The notes under the pieces are model-generated. The model was not told the DNA's origin, searched no databases, and worked only from the letters and a program-made list of their open reading frames with translations. Shown here piece after piece: positions 25,037 through 32,198 of a stretch of 32,198 bases of DNA; position 1 is the stretch's first letter, and the number at the start of each line of letters is the position of its first letter. The stretch comes from Bacillus sp. AFS059628 (lineage in GTDB: Bacteria > Bacillota > Bacilli > Bacillales > Bacillaceae_G): positions 20,964 to 53,161 of the forward strand of contig NZ_NVEC01000018.1 of NCBI RefSeq assembly GCF_002571225.1. The letters run 5' to 3'. The translations under genes and the position numbers were made by a program.

Positions 25037-25065
25037 ATTTTATAGCAATAATTTCCTAATGTCAA
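25037..25065 (-). promoter_or_regulatory. Promoter of the met riboswitch operon
   Basis: On the minus strand TTGACA (25060-25065) and TAAAAT (25037-25042) are 17 bases apart, placing the transcript start just ahead of the aptamer. Confidence 0.75.
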
Positions 25066-25315
25066 TCGGTTTTTCTGAATGTTCTAAATTAACTACAAAG
25101 AATTTGATGTACATAATAAAAGAAATATATCCCATATTCATTTGAAAAAGACCTTTTAAAACCCACGATTACTATATAGAATTAAGTAAGTAGTTTAACT
25201 GTATACATTTCAAATTCTCAGAGACCTCAATATATTGAATAAACCAACCTCTCAAAAAGATACTATACATATTCATTTCACAGTAGCATAAACACTTACA
25301 TAACGGAGGTATAAC
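25066..25315. other. Spacer before the ClC-type gene
   Basis: About 250 AT-rich bases between the met promoter and the channel gene. Apart from the GGAGG site at its end I see no clear feature; no promoter here is convincing. Confidence 0.4.
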
Positions 25316-26548
25316 ATGACAAACACAAAGGACATGCACTATATACTCGTCCTATACGGCATTCTTTTAGGCTCTATAGTAGGAGCAACAGTCTGGCTAT
25401 TTTTAGTTACAATAAATATCGGCATTCACTTTATTTGGGGATACTTACCTACAATCTTCTCTTCTCCCCCGTATTACACTATTTGTGTAACAACTATCGG
25501 TGGTATTCTCGTTGGTTTAACCCAAAAATACTTCGGCACATATCCACGTCTTATGCCGGAAGTGATGGGTGAATATAAAAAAACAGGTAGAATTGAATAC
25601 CGTTTTGTACATAAAGCTACTTTAACTGCAATTATCGTTTTAATATTTGGTGCTAGCTTAGGTCCCGAAGCAGCGCTTGTTGGAATTATCGGTGGACTTT
25701 GTACATGGGTAGGTGATCGCTTTACATTCGCCTTAAAAGGAATCAATGAACTAACAGAGGTTGGAATTGGTGCTACTTTAAGTGTAATTTTTAACGCACC
25801 ATTATTCGGTTATTTAGCTCCAAATGAAAATGAGGGTGAGCAAATTAACGAATTTTCTAAAGGAAAAAAAGCAATTGTATATTTAGCTACCACTTTCGCT
25901 GGTTTTTCCGTTTATTTATTACTTAGTAAATTCGATAATCGCGGATCCTTTATCGTTGATTTTGGAGAAGGTTCCCTTTCTCTTAATGAATGGATTGCCT
26001 TTCTACCACTTGCTAGTATTGGTGCTATAGTTGGCTTCTTTTATTTCAAATTAGAATTCACATTAGAGAAATTAATCCATCCCTTAAAAGAATACAAACT
26101 ATCACTTGGAATTATCGGTGGTATTTTATTAGGAATTACAGGAACTTTTCTCCCGTACACGTTATTCTCAGGAGAACATCAATTAAAAGATTTAGTCGTT
26201 GAATGGAGCCATTTATCCTTCTGGGTACTACTTCTTTCAGGGGTTTTAAAATTATGTATTACTGCCGTTTGTTTAAATACAGGTTGGCGCGGTGGACACA
26301 TTTTCCCCATTATATTTGCTGGATCTAGTATCGGATATGCTATAGCTTCCATTATCCCGATAGATCCAATCGCTTCGGTAGCCATCGTCACGACAGCAAT
26401 TTCAAGCTATGCATTAAGAAAACCAATTGCTATAACATTACTATTACTCATGTTTTTCCCGCTCAATTTACTATTACCGATGCTTGGAGCGGCAGCGATT
26501 GGTAATGCATTTCCACTTCCTAAAAATAACGAAGCTACAAACGAATAA
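25316..26548 (+). CDS. ClC-type chloride channel/transporter, divergent
   Basis: This integral membrane protein of the ClC family moves chloride or another anion. The 410 residues have about 10-11 hydrophobic helices. The gating-glutamate motif appears as SLGPEAALVG (E118), and NTGWRGGHIFP matches the later GGxFxP-type motif. The N-terminal GSGIP motif that binds chloride in typical ClCs is not present; the same area reads YPRLMPEVMGEYKKTG. So it belongs to a divergent branch, and ion choice is uncertain. The start has an ACGGAGG site. It is a single gene, ended by a terminator shared with the next gene. Confidence 0.82.
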   Translation: MTNTKDMHYILVLYGILLGSIVGATVWLFLVTINIGIHFIWGYLPTIFSSPPYYTICVTTIGGILVGLTQKYFGTYPRLMPEVMGEYKKTGRIEYRFVHKATLTAIIVLIFGASLGPEAALVGIIGGLCTWVGDRFTFALKGINELTEVGIGATLSVIFNAPLFGYLAPNENEGEQINEFSKGKKAIVYLATTFAGFSVYLLLSKFDNRGSFIVDFGEGSLSLNEWIAFLPLASIGAIVGFFYFKLEFTLEKLIHPLKEYKLSLGIIGGILLGITGTFLPYTLFSGEHQLKDLVVEWSHLSFWVLLLSGVLKLCITAVCLNTGWRGGHIFPIIFAGSSIGYAIASIIPIDPIASVAIVTTAISSYALRKPIAITLLLLMFFPLNLLLPMLGAAAIGNAFPLPKNNEATNE

Positions 26549-26587
26549 AAATAGGCAGTAGGGACAAAAGTTCCACTGCCTATTTTT
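26547..26587. terminator. Bidirectional terminator between the ClC and HAD genes
   Basis: AAAAATAGGCAGT (26547-26559) and ACTGCCTATTTTT (26575-26587) pair perfectly. GGGAC/GTTCC extends the stem inside, with a G-U pair and a 1-base bulge, and A and T tails serve both strands. Confidence 0.92.
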
Positions 26588-26588
26588 A

Positions 26589-27284
26589 TTACACACGTTG
26601 CTTCAATAACGCGTATAACTCTTCAAAATTTTGTACTTCATATGTTGGCACAATCTCGCTATTATTTGATTTCTTTTCTGGATTAAACCAACAAGTATCA
26701 ATTCCCGCTACATATCCACCTTTTATATCAGCGCTTAACGAATCCCCAATAATGAGCCCTTCTTCAGGAGAAAAATTAGGAATTCGCTCAAAAACATAAT
26801 CAAAATACTCCTTCATTGGCTTTTGATAGCCTGTATCTTCAGAAACAAAAATATCTTTAAACATTGAATGTAATCCTGCATTACGCAAACGTTTATCTTG
26901 CGTCTTAGAAACACCGTTTGTCACTATATATAAATCATACTCCCCTTGCATTTGATTTATAAATTCAAATGCACCTTGTATGAGTTGATTCCCTTCCTCT
27001 AAGTAGTTACGATAATTATTTTCGAATAATATCCCATCTACTTCTTCCCCGTATTCTTTAAACAAAATTGAAAATCGTGTATTTACGACTTCATCACGAT
27101 TTATTTCACCTTCTTCAAAAGCGGTCCAAAGACCTTTATTAACTTTTTTATACTGCGCTTCAACTTCTCTACTTAGAGGAATCCCTTTCTCTTCAAACAG
27201 CATACGTAACGCCTCTTTCTCCGCCTTTTGAAAGTCTAACAATGTATCATCTACATCAAATAATAGTGTTTTGTATTTTTTCAT
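26589..27284 (-). CDS. YjjG-type HAD nucleotidase (YfnB-like)
   Basis: This cytoplasmic 5'-nucleotidase probably acts on noncanonical pyrimidine nucleotides (house-cleaning), based on the YjjG/YfnB family. The 231 residues show HAD motif I FDVDDTLLDF (D10, D12), motif II IVTNGVS, lysine in GYQKPMKEYFDYVF, and motif IV IGDSLSADIKGG. A helical cap lies at about 18-90. The GAGGGG site precedes the ATG closely. The gene is convergent with the channel gene and divergent from the Crp-like regulator. The exact substrate is inferred from family only. Confidence 0.87.
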   Translation of the reverse strand: MKKYKTLLFDVDDTLLDFQKAEKEALRMLFEEKGIPLSREVEAQYKKVNKGLWTAFEEGEINRDEVVNTRFSILFKEYGEEVDGILFENNYRNYLEEGNQLIQGAFEFINQMQGEYDLYIVTNGVSKTQDKRLRNAGLHSMFKDIFVSEDTGYQKPMKEYFDYVFERIPNFSPEEGLIIGDSLSADIKGGYVAGIDTCWFNPEKKSNNSEIVPTYEVQNFEELYALLKQRV

Positions 27285-27390
27285 AAACCCCTCACACTCT
27301 CTTTTCTACAAAAACAAATTTAAGTAAATCGTATCATTCTTTCTTGTAAAAATAATAGGAGATATCTCATACTAAGTATGAGGTGAAAAT

Positions 27391-28062
27391 ATGAAAGTCA
27401 GCAAAAATAGCGAAGAAATCTCTCATTACATACAAACTTACAATTTCCATACTCTCTTTTCTTTTGACATCTTACCGTATGCTGAACTACATTCCTTTCA
27501 GAAGAGAGAAAAGATATGTAATGAAGGGGTTCATGTTCCTTATCTTTATTACTTAATTTCCGGGAAAGCAAAAATATATATGAGTCACAAAAACGGAAAG
27601 ATCTCCTTAATTAACTTTATTCAAGCACCTTCGTTCATTGGGGAATTAGGATTAATTGGCGTGGAATCCGTCACGAAAACGGTGGAAGTAATCGAAGATT
27701 GTATATGCTTAGCGCTTCCTCTTAAAGATTGTCAGCATCTTTTGTTACAAGATGCTATCTTTCTACAGAAACTATGCAAATTTATCGGTAAAAAAACAAT
27801 TACCCGAACAGAAAGTTACGCTAAAAATAATAGTTACCCATTCGAAAACCGTTTAGCAGCGTTTATTCTATTAACAGAACAAAATAACAGTTATACAGAA
27901 AAACATACCGAGGTCTCGGAATATTTAAATGTCAGCTACCGCCATCTTTTATATGTATTAAACCAGTTTTGCCAACAACATTATTTAAAAAAAGACGGAA
28001 GAACCTATTACATACAAGATCGAACGCAATTGGAAAAACTAGCTGACGAACTGAAAATATAA
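27391..28062 (+). CDS. Crp/Fnr-family regulator (YeiL-like)
   Basis: The 223-residue DNA-binding protein has an N-terminal cyclic-nucleotide-type beta domain (about 20-125: EKICNEGVHVPYLYYLISGKAKIY, and SFIGELGLIGVESVTKTVEVIEDC) and a C-terminal winged helix (about 150-220: EVSEYLNVSYRHLLYVLNQF, then YLKKDGRTYYI). It resembles E. coli YeiL. Cysteines are present (C42, C103, C109, C118, C131, C184) but not as the N-terminal Fnr iron-sulfur cluster, so oxygen sensing of the Fnr kind is not indicated. A GAGGTGA site fits the ATG. Targets are unknown. Confidence 0.83.
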   Translation: MKVSKNSEEISHYIQTYNFHTLFSFDILPYAELHSFQKREKICNEGVHVPYLYYLISGKAKIYMSHKNGKISLINFIQAPSFIGELGLIGVESVTKTVEVIEDCICLALPLKDCQHLLLQDAIFLQKLCKFIGKKTITRTESYAKNNSYPFENRLAAFILLTEQNNSYTEKHTEVSEYLNVSYRHLLYVLNQFCQQHYLKKDGRTYYIQDRTQLEKLADELKI

Positions 28063-28063
28063 A

Positions 28064-28099
28064 AAAGTAGCATTAACGCTAATCTGTTAATGCTACTTT
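28064..28099. terminator. Terminator between the Crp-like gene and azoreductase gene
   Basis: AAAGTAGCATTAAC (28064-28077) and GTTAATGCTACTTT (28086-28099) form a perfect 14-bp stem with an A run before it, suiting the minus-strand transcript best and the plus strand reasonably. Confidence 0.88.
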
Positions 28100-28124
28100 G
28101 TTTGAGTGACGATTCTGTTTTCAA

Positions 28125-28751
28125 TTAAAATTTGCTTGCTACTTTAGCTGCTTCTTCAAGACCCGCTGCAATGATTTCTTCTGCTTTATCTGGGAATTGA
28201 TTATGTCCTTCAATAACTACTGTTTCCATGTTTGTTGCACCGAAGAAGCCCATCATGCTTGCTACATATTTAACAGCCATTTCTACTTCTGCTGCTGGGC
28301 CTTCAGAATATACGCCGCCGCGCGCGTTTAATAATGCAATCTTCTTATCTCCAATTAGACCAACTGGGCCTTCTGGCGTATATTTAAACGTTTTACCAGC
28401 TCGGTTTAAATAATCAATATATGTGTGCAATACTGCTGGAATCGTTAAGTTCCATAACGGGAAACCGAAAACGACTTTATCAGCTTCTAAAAATTGATTT
28501 AAATACTTATCAGCAACCGCTACTGCTTTTGCTTCCTCTTCCGTTAAATCAAATCCTTTACCTGCTTTGAATGTACCATTAATCATATCTACGCCTACAT
28601 ATGGTAATTCTTCTTTATATAAATCAAGTTCTACTACTGTATCATTTGGATGTGCTTCTTTATAGTTTGCTAAAAATGCCTCGTATAATTTCACACTAAC
28701 TGCTTGTTCCGCTGGGCGGTTGTTTGCTTTTACAAATAAAACTGTTGTCAT
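28125..28751 (-). CDS. azoR: FMN-dependent NADH:quinone/azo reductase
   Basis: AzoR-type flavoenzyme that reduces quinones and azo compounds by two electrons, protecting from quinone stress. The 208 residues show the flavodoxin-2 fold: an N-terminal strand and phosphate loop (VLFVKANNRPAEQAVSVKL), the FMN-contact region FGFPLWNLTIPAVLHTYIDYL with RAGKTFKY, and NARGGVYSEGP. The AGGAGG site fits the ATG. It is a single gene. In B. subtilis such genes respond to quinone sensors of the MarR/DUF24 type; an inverted TTGTAA repeat upstream (28811-28837) is a weak operator candidate. Bacillus genomes hold several paralogues and I cannot say which this is. Confidence 0.92.
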   Translation of the reverse strand: MTTVLFVKANNRPAEQAVSVKLYEAFLANYKEAHPNDTVVELDLYKEELPYVGVDMINGTFKAGKGFDLTEEEAKAVAVADKYLNQFLEADKVVFGFPLWNLTIPAVLHTYIDYLNRAGKTFKYTPEGPVGLIGDKKIALLNARGGVYSEGPAAEVEMAVKYVASMMGFFGATNMETVVIEGHNQFPDKAEEIIAAGLEEAAKVASKF

Positions 28752-28893
28752 TGCCTTTTCCTCCTACTACTCACTCTTATGTTGTTATATGCTGTCAAAA
28801 AAGGTATCCCTTGTAATTGTTGTTTTGTTGCTTACAAACATATTTTATCTTTATATCAAGACAATTTCTTCCTCACATAGACGTATTTTTCCA

Positions 28894-28923
28894 TAAAAAA
28901 AGTCCACCTTCTAAAGGCGAACT
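28894..28923 (-). terminator. Intrinsic terminator of the two-component operon
   Basis: AGTCCACCTT (28901-28910) and AAGGCGAACT (28914-28923) pair in the minus-strand transcript with two G-U pairs around a 3-base loop, and the A run at 28895-28900 gives the U tract. Confidence 0.85.
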
Positions 28924-28942
28924 AGGTCTTACGACTTTTGTC

Positions 28943-29590
28943 TTATACGACTCCATTTTTCACTGCATATAACGCCGCTTGCGTACGATCAGATAAATTC
29001 AACTTACTCAAAATACTACTGACATGAGCTTTTACCGTTTTTTCTGTAATAACTAAAACAGAAGCGATTTCTTTATTACTCATCCCCTTCGCTAAGAGTT
29101 GCAACACTTCATTTTCTCTTGCTGTTAGCACATCTACTTGAATAGAAGGTTCCTCTTCTTTTTCTTCCACAGGTAACGTTTGAGAGAGAAGGGCATTCGC
29201 TATATCGGGATGTAATTGAATATTACCTTTATATGCGCTTCGAATCGCTTCAACAAGCTGATCCGGTTCTACATCTTTTAAAATATAGCCACTTGCTCCC
29301 GCCCTTAATGCTGGTAAAACATGCGCCTGATCAGAAAAGCTAGTTAATACAATTACTTTCACATTTGGATATTCTTTTTTTATACACGCTGTCGCCTCAA
29401 CACCATCCATTTCAGGCATGTATAGATCCATTAGTACAACATCAGGATTTGTCTCCCCTACTTTCACTAATGCCTCTTTCCCATTACTTGCTTCTCCAAC
29501 TAACTCTAAATCTTCCTGCGTACTTAAGAAAAATGCCAATCCTTTTAAAACAACTGTATGATCATCGACTAACAATACTTTTATATTCAC
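28943..29590 (-). CDS. NarL/LuxR-type response regulator (YhcZ-like)
   Basis: This is the DNA-binding partner of the sensor kinase encoded just upstream. The 215 residues hold a receiver domain (1-120) with D9 and D10, phospho-acceptor D55 (VVLMDLYMP), a T at the end of VIVLTSFS, and K105 in ILKD. After a linker comes a LuxR/NarL helix-turn-helix (about 150-212: LTARENEVLQLLAKGMSNKEIA, then TVKAHVSSILSKL). The gene starts 20 bases after the kinase gene and ends before a terminator, so the two form one operon. Resembles B. subtilis YhcZ; targets are not known. Confidence 0.88.
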   Translation of the reverse strand: MNIKVLLVDDHTVVLKGLAFFLSTQEDLELVGEASNGKEALVKVGETNPDVVLMDLYMPEMDGVEATACIKKEYPNVKVIVLTSFSDQAHVLPALRAGASGYILKDVEPDQLVEAIRSAYKGNIQLHPDIANALLSQTLPVEEKEEEPSIQVDVLTARENEVLQLLAKGMSNKEIASVLVITEKTVKAHVSSILSKLNLSDRTQAALYAVKNGVV

Positions 29591-29610
29591 AAACTTCCCT
29601 CATTTTCACA

Positions 29611-31182
29611 TCATAATGGTACGCTTATTTTTACACTTGTTCTTTTCTTACCACTTATAATTTTAATTGTTCCACCGACTAATTCCACTCTTTCTCGCAT
29701 CGTAGTCATGCCAAGTGATTTCTTCTCTTTTATATCCTTTTCTACAAAGCCGTTTCCTTGATCGACTATTTCCAATGATACATTCTTCTCCGTCACTTTG
29801 AAATAAATCGTCGCTTCTCTAACATTCGCATGTTTGCTTACGTTATTTAAAGCTTCTTGTCCAATTCTCCATAGCGCTTCCTCTACTACGCGTGGCAAAT
29901 CACGGACACCTGTAACTTGTTCCCTAATTTTCAGCCCCAAGTTTTCACCGTACTGCTTTAAAGCTGGTAGTAATCCTTTCTCTAAACCAGCTGGACGTAA
30001 TTGCCAAATTAACGTCCTCATTTCCTTTAAAGCTCCTTGCGCTAATTCACGCATCTCATGCAAAGATTGGTCTACCTTTTCATTTTGACCTTTTAAAACC
30101 GCCTCAGCACCTTTTGTCATAAAGGTTAATGAAAATAATTTTTGTGAAACAGAATCATGTAAATCCCTTGCTAATCGGTTTCTTTCTTCCATTCGTACAA
30201 GTTCACGTCGTTGCTCATTTAATCTTATATTTTCTATTACAAAGGAAATATGATTTGTTATTGCTTGAAGTACATCTATCGTATTCACATCAAATTCACC
30301 ATTATTTGAACTAACACATAAAACACCAAATATATGACTTTGAATCTGTATTGGTGTAGCAATAACCGTTCTATTAAAGGCTACCTTATGATGGGTTTGA
30401 TGATTTAATAAAATAGGTTCACTTTTTTCTAACGCTTCTTTCGCTGCTTCTTTTATATCCTCTTGTAATTCTTCCTGGCAATAAGATGCCCGCAAGGATA
30501 ATTCTTTTTCTTCCCTAATAAAGAATGCGATTTGATTCCACTGAAACACTTCACCTAATTGATTTACAACTTTTTCAGGCAATAGATTAATTTGATGAAT
30601 CGTTCTTAAAGCTTGAATGAACCGTTCTAACTTCACATAATAATGCGCTCTTCGCTTCTCATTTTCATATAACTTCGCTCGTTTTAAAGCCGTTCCAATT
30701 TGAAAAGCAACTGATTGGAGCAACACTAGCTCTTCTTCTGAAAAATGTGTTTTACCTGGGCTCGCCACATTTAACAAACCAAATTTTTCTCCTCCAGCCT
30801 TTAAAGGAACGGTAGCATGATGAAGAATCCCTTCCGTATCTCCCCAATTATATTCAATTGCGTTATTAATTCTTTTACATTCAATAATATTAACAGCCCG
30901 CTCTAATTTTCCATCCACAAAGCCTCGTAAACACCAACATTCCCCTTCACACATCGGGCGTTTATTTTCATATGTAAGTGCCTCTGGTAACTGGTAATCG
31001 ATTAATTTCGTATATCTCCCATTTTTATCCGCCAGAAAAATCCATCCTGTCGTTAAACCCGTTACACTAAGTAATTTTTCTAGTACTGCTTGCAATACAT
31101 GATATGTATCATTTGATGTATTTAGTGTTTCTGCAATTTCTTTTAATATAACTAATTCATTTGTACGATTCTCTTGAAACAT
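29611..31182 (-). CDS. GAF-domain histidine kinase with a Cys cluster (YhcY-like)
   Basis: This cytoplasmic sensor kinase has 523 residues and no membrane segment. The order is a first GAF domain (about 20-170), a second GAF-like domain (about 185-320), a HisKA_3 dimerisation region (MEERNRLARDLHDSVSQKL with phospho-acceptor H342), and an ATPase domain with E443 and N447 in GQEALNNVSKHA, DQGNGF, and GMTTMRERVELVGG. The first GAF domain carries four cysteines, C78, C82, C84 and C102, in the pattern C-x3-C-x-C-x17-C, which could hold a metal or iron-sulfur centre or sense redox state. An AGGAG site fits the ATG. Similar kinases with GAF cysteines are known in Gram-positives; the signal is not established. 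Confidence 0.88.
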   Translation of the reverse strand: MFQENRTNELVILKEIAETLNTSNDTYHVLQAVLEKLLSVTGLTTGWIFLADKNGRYTKLIDYQLPEALTYENKRPMCEGECWCLRGFVDGKLERAVNIIECKRINNAIEYNWGDTEGILHHATVPLKAGGEKFGLLNVASPGKTHFSEEELVLLQSVAFQIGTALKRAKLYENEKRRAHYYVKLERFIQALRTIHQINLLPEKVVNQLGEVFQWNQIAFFIREEKELSLRASYCQEELQEDIKEAAKEALEKSEPILLNHQTHHKVAFNRTVIATPIQIQSHIFGVLCVSSNNGEFDVNTIDVLQAITNHISFVIENIRLNEQRRELVRMEERNRLARDLHDSVSQKLFSLTFMTKGAEAVLKGQNEKVDQSLHEMRELAQGALKEMRTLIWQLRPAGLEKGLLPALKQYGENLGLKIREQVTGVRDLPRVVEEALWRIGQEALNNVSKHANVREATIYFKVTEKNVSLEIVDQGNGFVEKDIKEKKSLGMTTMRERVELVGGTIKIISGKKRTSVKISVPL

Positions 31183-31243
31183 AATTCGTCTCCTACATAC
31201 AAGATTTTACATAGCCTCTAACATAAATCATCTACTTTTCACT

Positions 31244-31271
31244 TTGTACTTATTCGTAACATTGATATAAT
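31244..31271 (+). promoter_or_regulatory. Sigma-A promoter of pdxK
   Basis: TTGTAC (31244-31249) and TATAAT (31266-31271) are 16 bases apart, 46 bases ahead of the start codon. Confidence 0.7.
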
Positions 31272-31297
31272 GGTGAAAACATAGTTTTCATTATATC
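31264..31297 (+). promoter_or_regulatory. Inverted repeat over the pdxK -10 and transcript start
   Basis: GATATAATG and GAAAAC (31264-31280) mirror GTTTTCATTATATC (31284-31297), except for three extra bases in the left arm and a 3-base centre. Because it spans the -10 element and the likely start, it may be a repressor site; it could also form a 5' hairpin in the leader. Confidence 0.5.
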
Positions 31298-31316
31298 ACC
31301 TGAGGGGGCTTTCATA

Positions 31317-32141
31317 ATGACATTAAATAAAGCACTTACTATCGCTGGTTCTGACACAAGTGGCGGTGCTGGTATACAAGCAGATTTAAAAACATTCCAA
31401 GAACTTGGTGTATACGGAATGACATCTCTTACGACAATCGTAACGATGGATCCACATAACGGTTGGGCACATAACGTATTCCCAATCCCAGCTTCTACAT
31501 TAAAACCACAATTAGAAACGACAATTGAAGGTGTTGGAGTAGATGCTTTAAAAACAGGTATGCTCGGATCAGTAGAAATTATTGAAATGGTTGCAGAAAC
31601 AATCGAAAAACATAATTTCAAAAATGTAGTAGTGGACCCTGTTATGGTATGTAAAGGTGCTGATGAAGCATTACATCCTGAAACGAATGATTGCTTACGT
31701 GACGTTCTAGTTCCAAAAGCATTAGTTGTAACACCAAACTTATTTGAAGCTTACCAATTAAGTGGCGTAAAAATTAATTCTCTTGAAGACATGAAAGAAG
31801 CAGCGAAAAAAATCCACGCTTTAGGTGCGAAATACGTCCTAATTAAAGGCGGTAGCAAGCTTGGTACAGAAACTGCTATCGACGTCCTATATGACGGAGA
31901 AACATTCGATCTTCTAGAATCAGAAAAGATTGATACGACAAATACACATGGCGCAGGTTGTACATATTCTGCGGCAATTACAGCAGAACTTGCAAAAGGA
32001 AAACCTGTAAAAGAAGCAGTAAAAACTGCTAAAGAATTTATCACAGCTGCTATCCGTTATTCATTCAAGATTAACGAATACGTAGGTCCAACACATCACG
32101 GTGCATATCGTAAATTCGTTGTATCAAAAGAACTTGTCTAA
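31317..32141 (+). CDS. pdxK: Pyridoxine/hydroxymethylpyrimidine kinase
   Basis: This kinase of the ThiD-like group phosphorylates pyridoxine, pyridoxal or pyridoxamine (salvage of vitamin B6), and possibly hydroxymethylpyrimidine. The 274 residues show IAGSDTSGGAGIQADLKTF at the N-terminus, KTGMLGS (79-85), VVDPVMVCKG with lid cysteine C112, and the anion hole DTTNTHGAGCTYSAA with C215. The pair of cysteines fits the pyridoxal kinases of B. subtilis and S. aureus, former ThiD paralogues, more than the two-domain ThiD. A GAGGGGG site precedes the ATG. No thi gene is adjacent, which supports PdxK. Confidence 0.88.
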   Translation: MTLNKALTIAGSDTSGGAGIQADLKTFQELGVYGMTSLTTIVTMDPHNGWAHNVFPIPASTLKPQLETTIEGVGVDALKTGMLGSVEIIEMVAETIEKHNFKNVVVDPVMVCKGADEALHPETNDCLRDVLVPKALVVTPNLFEAYQLSGVKINSLEDMKEAAKKIHALGAKYVLIKGGSKLGTETAIDVLYDGETFDLLESEKIDTTNTHGAGCTYSAAITAELAKGKPVKEAVKTAKEFITAAIRYSFKINEYVGPTHHGAYRKFVVSKELV

Positions 32142-32198
32142 CCTGTAAATGAAAACACCCACAGAGTGAATATATTTCTGAAGTGACCCAATGAAATA

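Noticed and set aside
28811-28837. TTGTAA-N15-TTACAA upstream of azoR as a regulator site
   Set aside because: Arms of six AT-rich bases with a long spacer are likely by chance here; no known azoR operator pattern is matched closely.
31250-31621. Minus-strand reading frame of 123 codons opposite pdxK
   Set aside because: It is antisense to a well-conserved kinase gene and shows low-complexity Ser/Ile/Val composition with no family likeness.
1-32198. CRISPR array, tRNA, rRNA or prophage genes
   Set aside because: No regularly spaced direct repeats, no tRNA-like cloverleaf or rRNA stretches, and no phage or transposase reading frames were seen.

Overview
The window looks like ordinary chromosomal core sequence from a member of the Bacillus cereus group. 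The evidence is low G+C content, strong GGAGG-type ribosome binding sites, sporulation and germination genes (RsfA, CwlJ, GerQ), the coproporphyrin-type haem enzyme HemQ, the LipL lipoate relay enzyme, and gene neighbourhoods that match the ywf and ywd regions of Bacillus subtilis. I found 34 protein genes. I saw no rRNA, tRNA, CRISPR array, prophage or intact insertion sequence.

Layout. 21-4052 (minus) is a siderophore uptake operon: permease, permease, ATPase, binding lipoprotein. It starts from a clear promoter with a Fur-type box just downstream, and a set of strong hairpins separates the last two genes. 4367-4591 is a small Cys-rich DUF1450 protein. 4908-8619 holds rsfA, lipL, pta and hemQ, as in B. 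subtilis. 8823-10094 is a PBP5-type D,D-carboxypeptidase. 10270-14274 holds cwlJ-gerQ, ywdK, ywdI with a two-helix K+ channel gene, and a ywdJ-like permease. 14602-16642 holds a Cof-type HAD phosphatase, a DUF3817 membrane protein and ung.

16662-20442 (minus) is the most accessory-looking part. A LacI-family regulator gene precedes a translationally coupled operon for a membrane-anchored GDSL hydrolase, an ABC ATPase and an ABC-2 permease. A perfect inverted repeat sits over the presumed promoter of that operon. A YczE/YitT-type membrane protein gene diverges from the regulator. 21198-25065 (minus) is a methionine module: a SAM-I (S-box) riboswitch with its terminator, metY, overlapping metA, then hom with a probable promoter of its own. 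The rest holds a divergent ClC-type channel, a YjjG-type nucleotidase, a Crp/Fnr-type regulator, an azoreductase, a YhcYZ-like two-component system with four conserved-looking cysteines in its sensor, and pdxK.

Several pathways can be followed within the window. Fur and siderophore uptake handle iron and HemQ completes haem. Pta handles acetyl-phosphate and LipL lipoylates enzymes. Hom, MetA and MetY run from aspartate semialdehyde to homocysteine under SAM control. CwlJ and GerQ act in spore germination, and RsfA tunes forespore transcription. I found no clearly new multi-gene system. The best leads are regulatory or structural: the iron-operon hairpins, the hairpin covering the yczE-like ribosome binding site, the LacI/GDSL/ABC module, the sensor-kinase cysteines, a GerQ without N-terminal lysines, and two related intergenic repeats.
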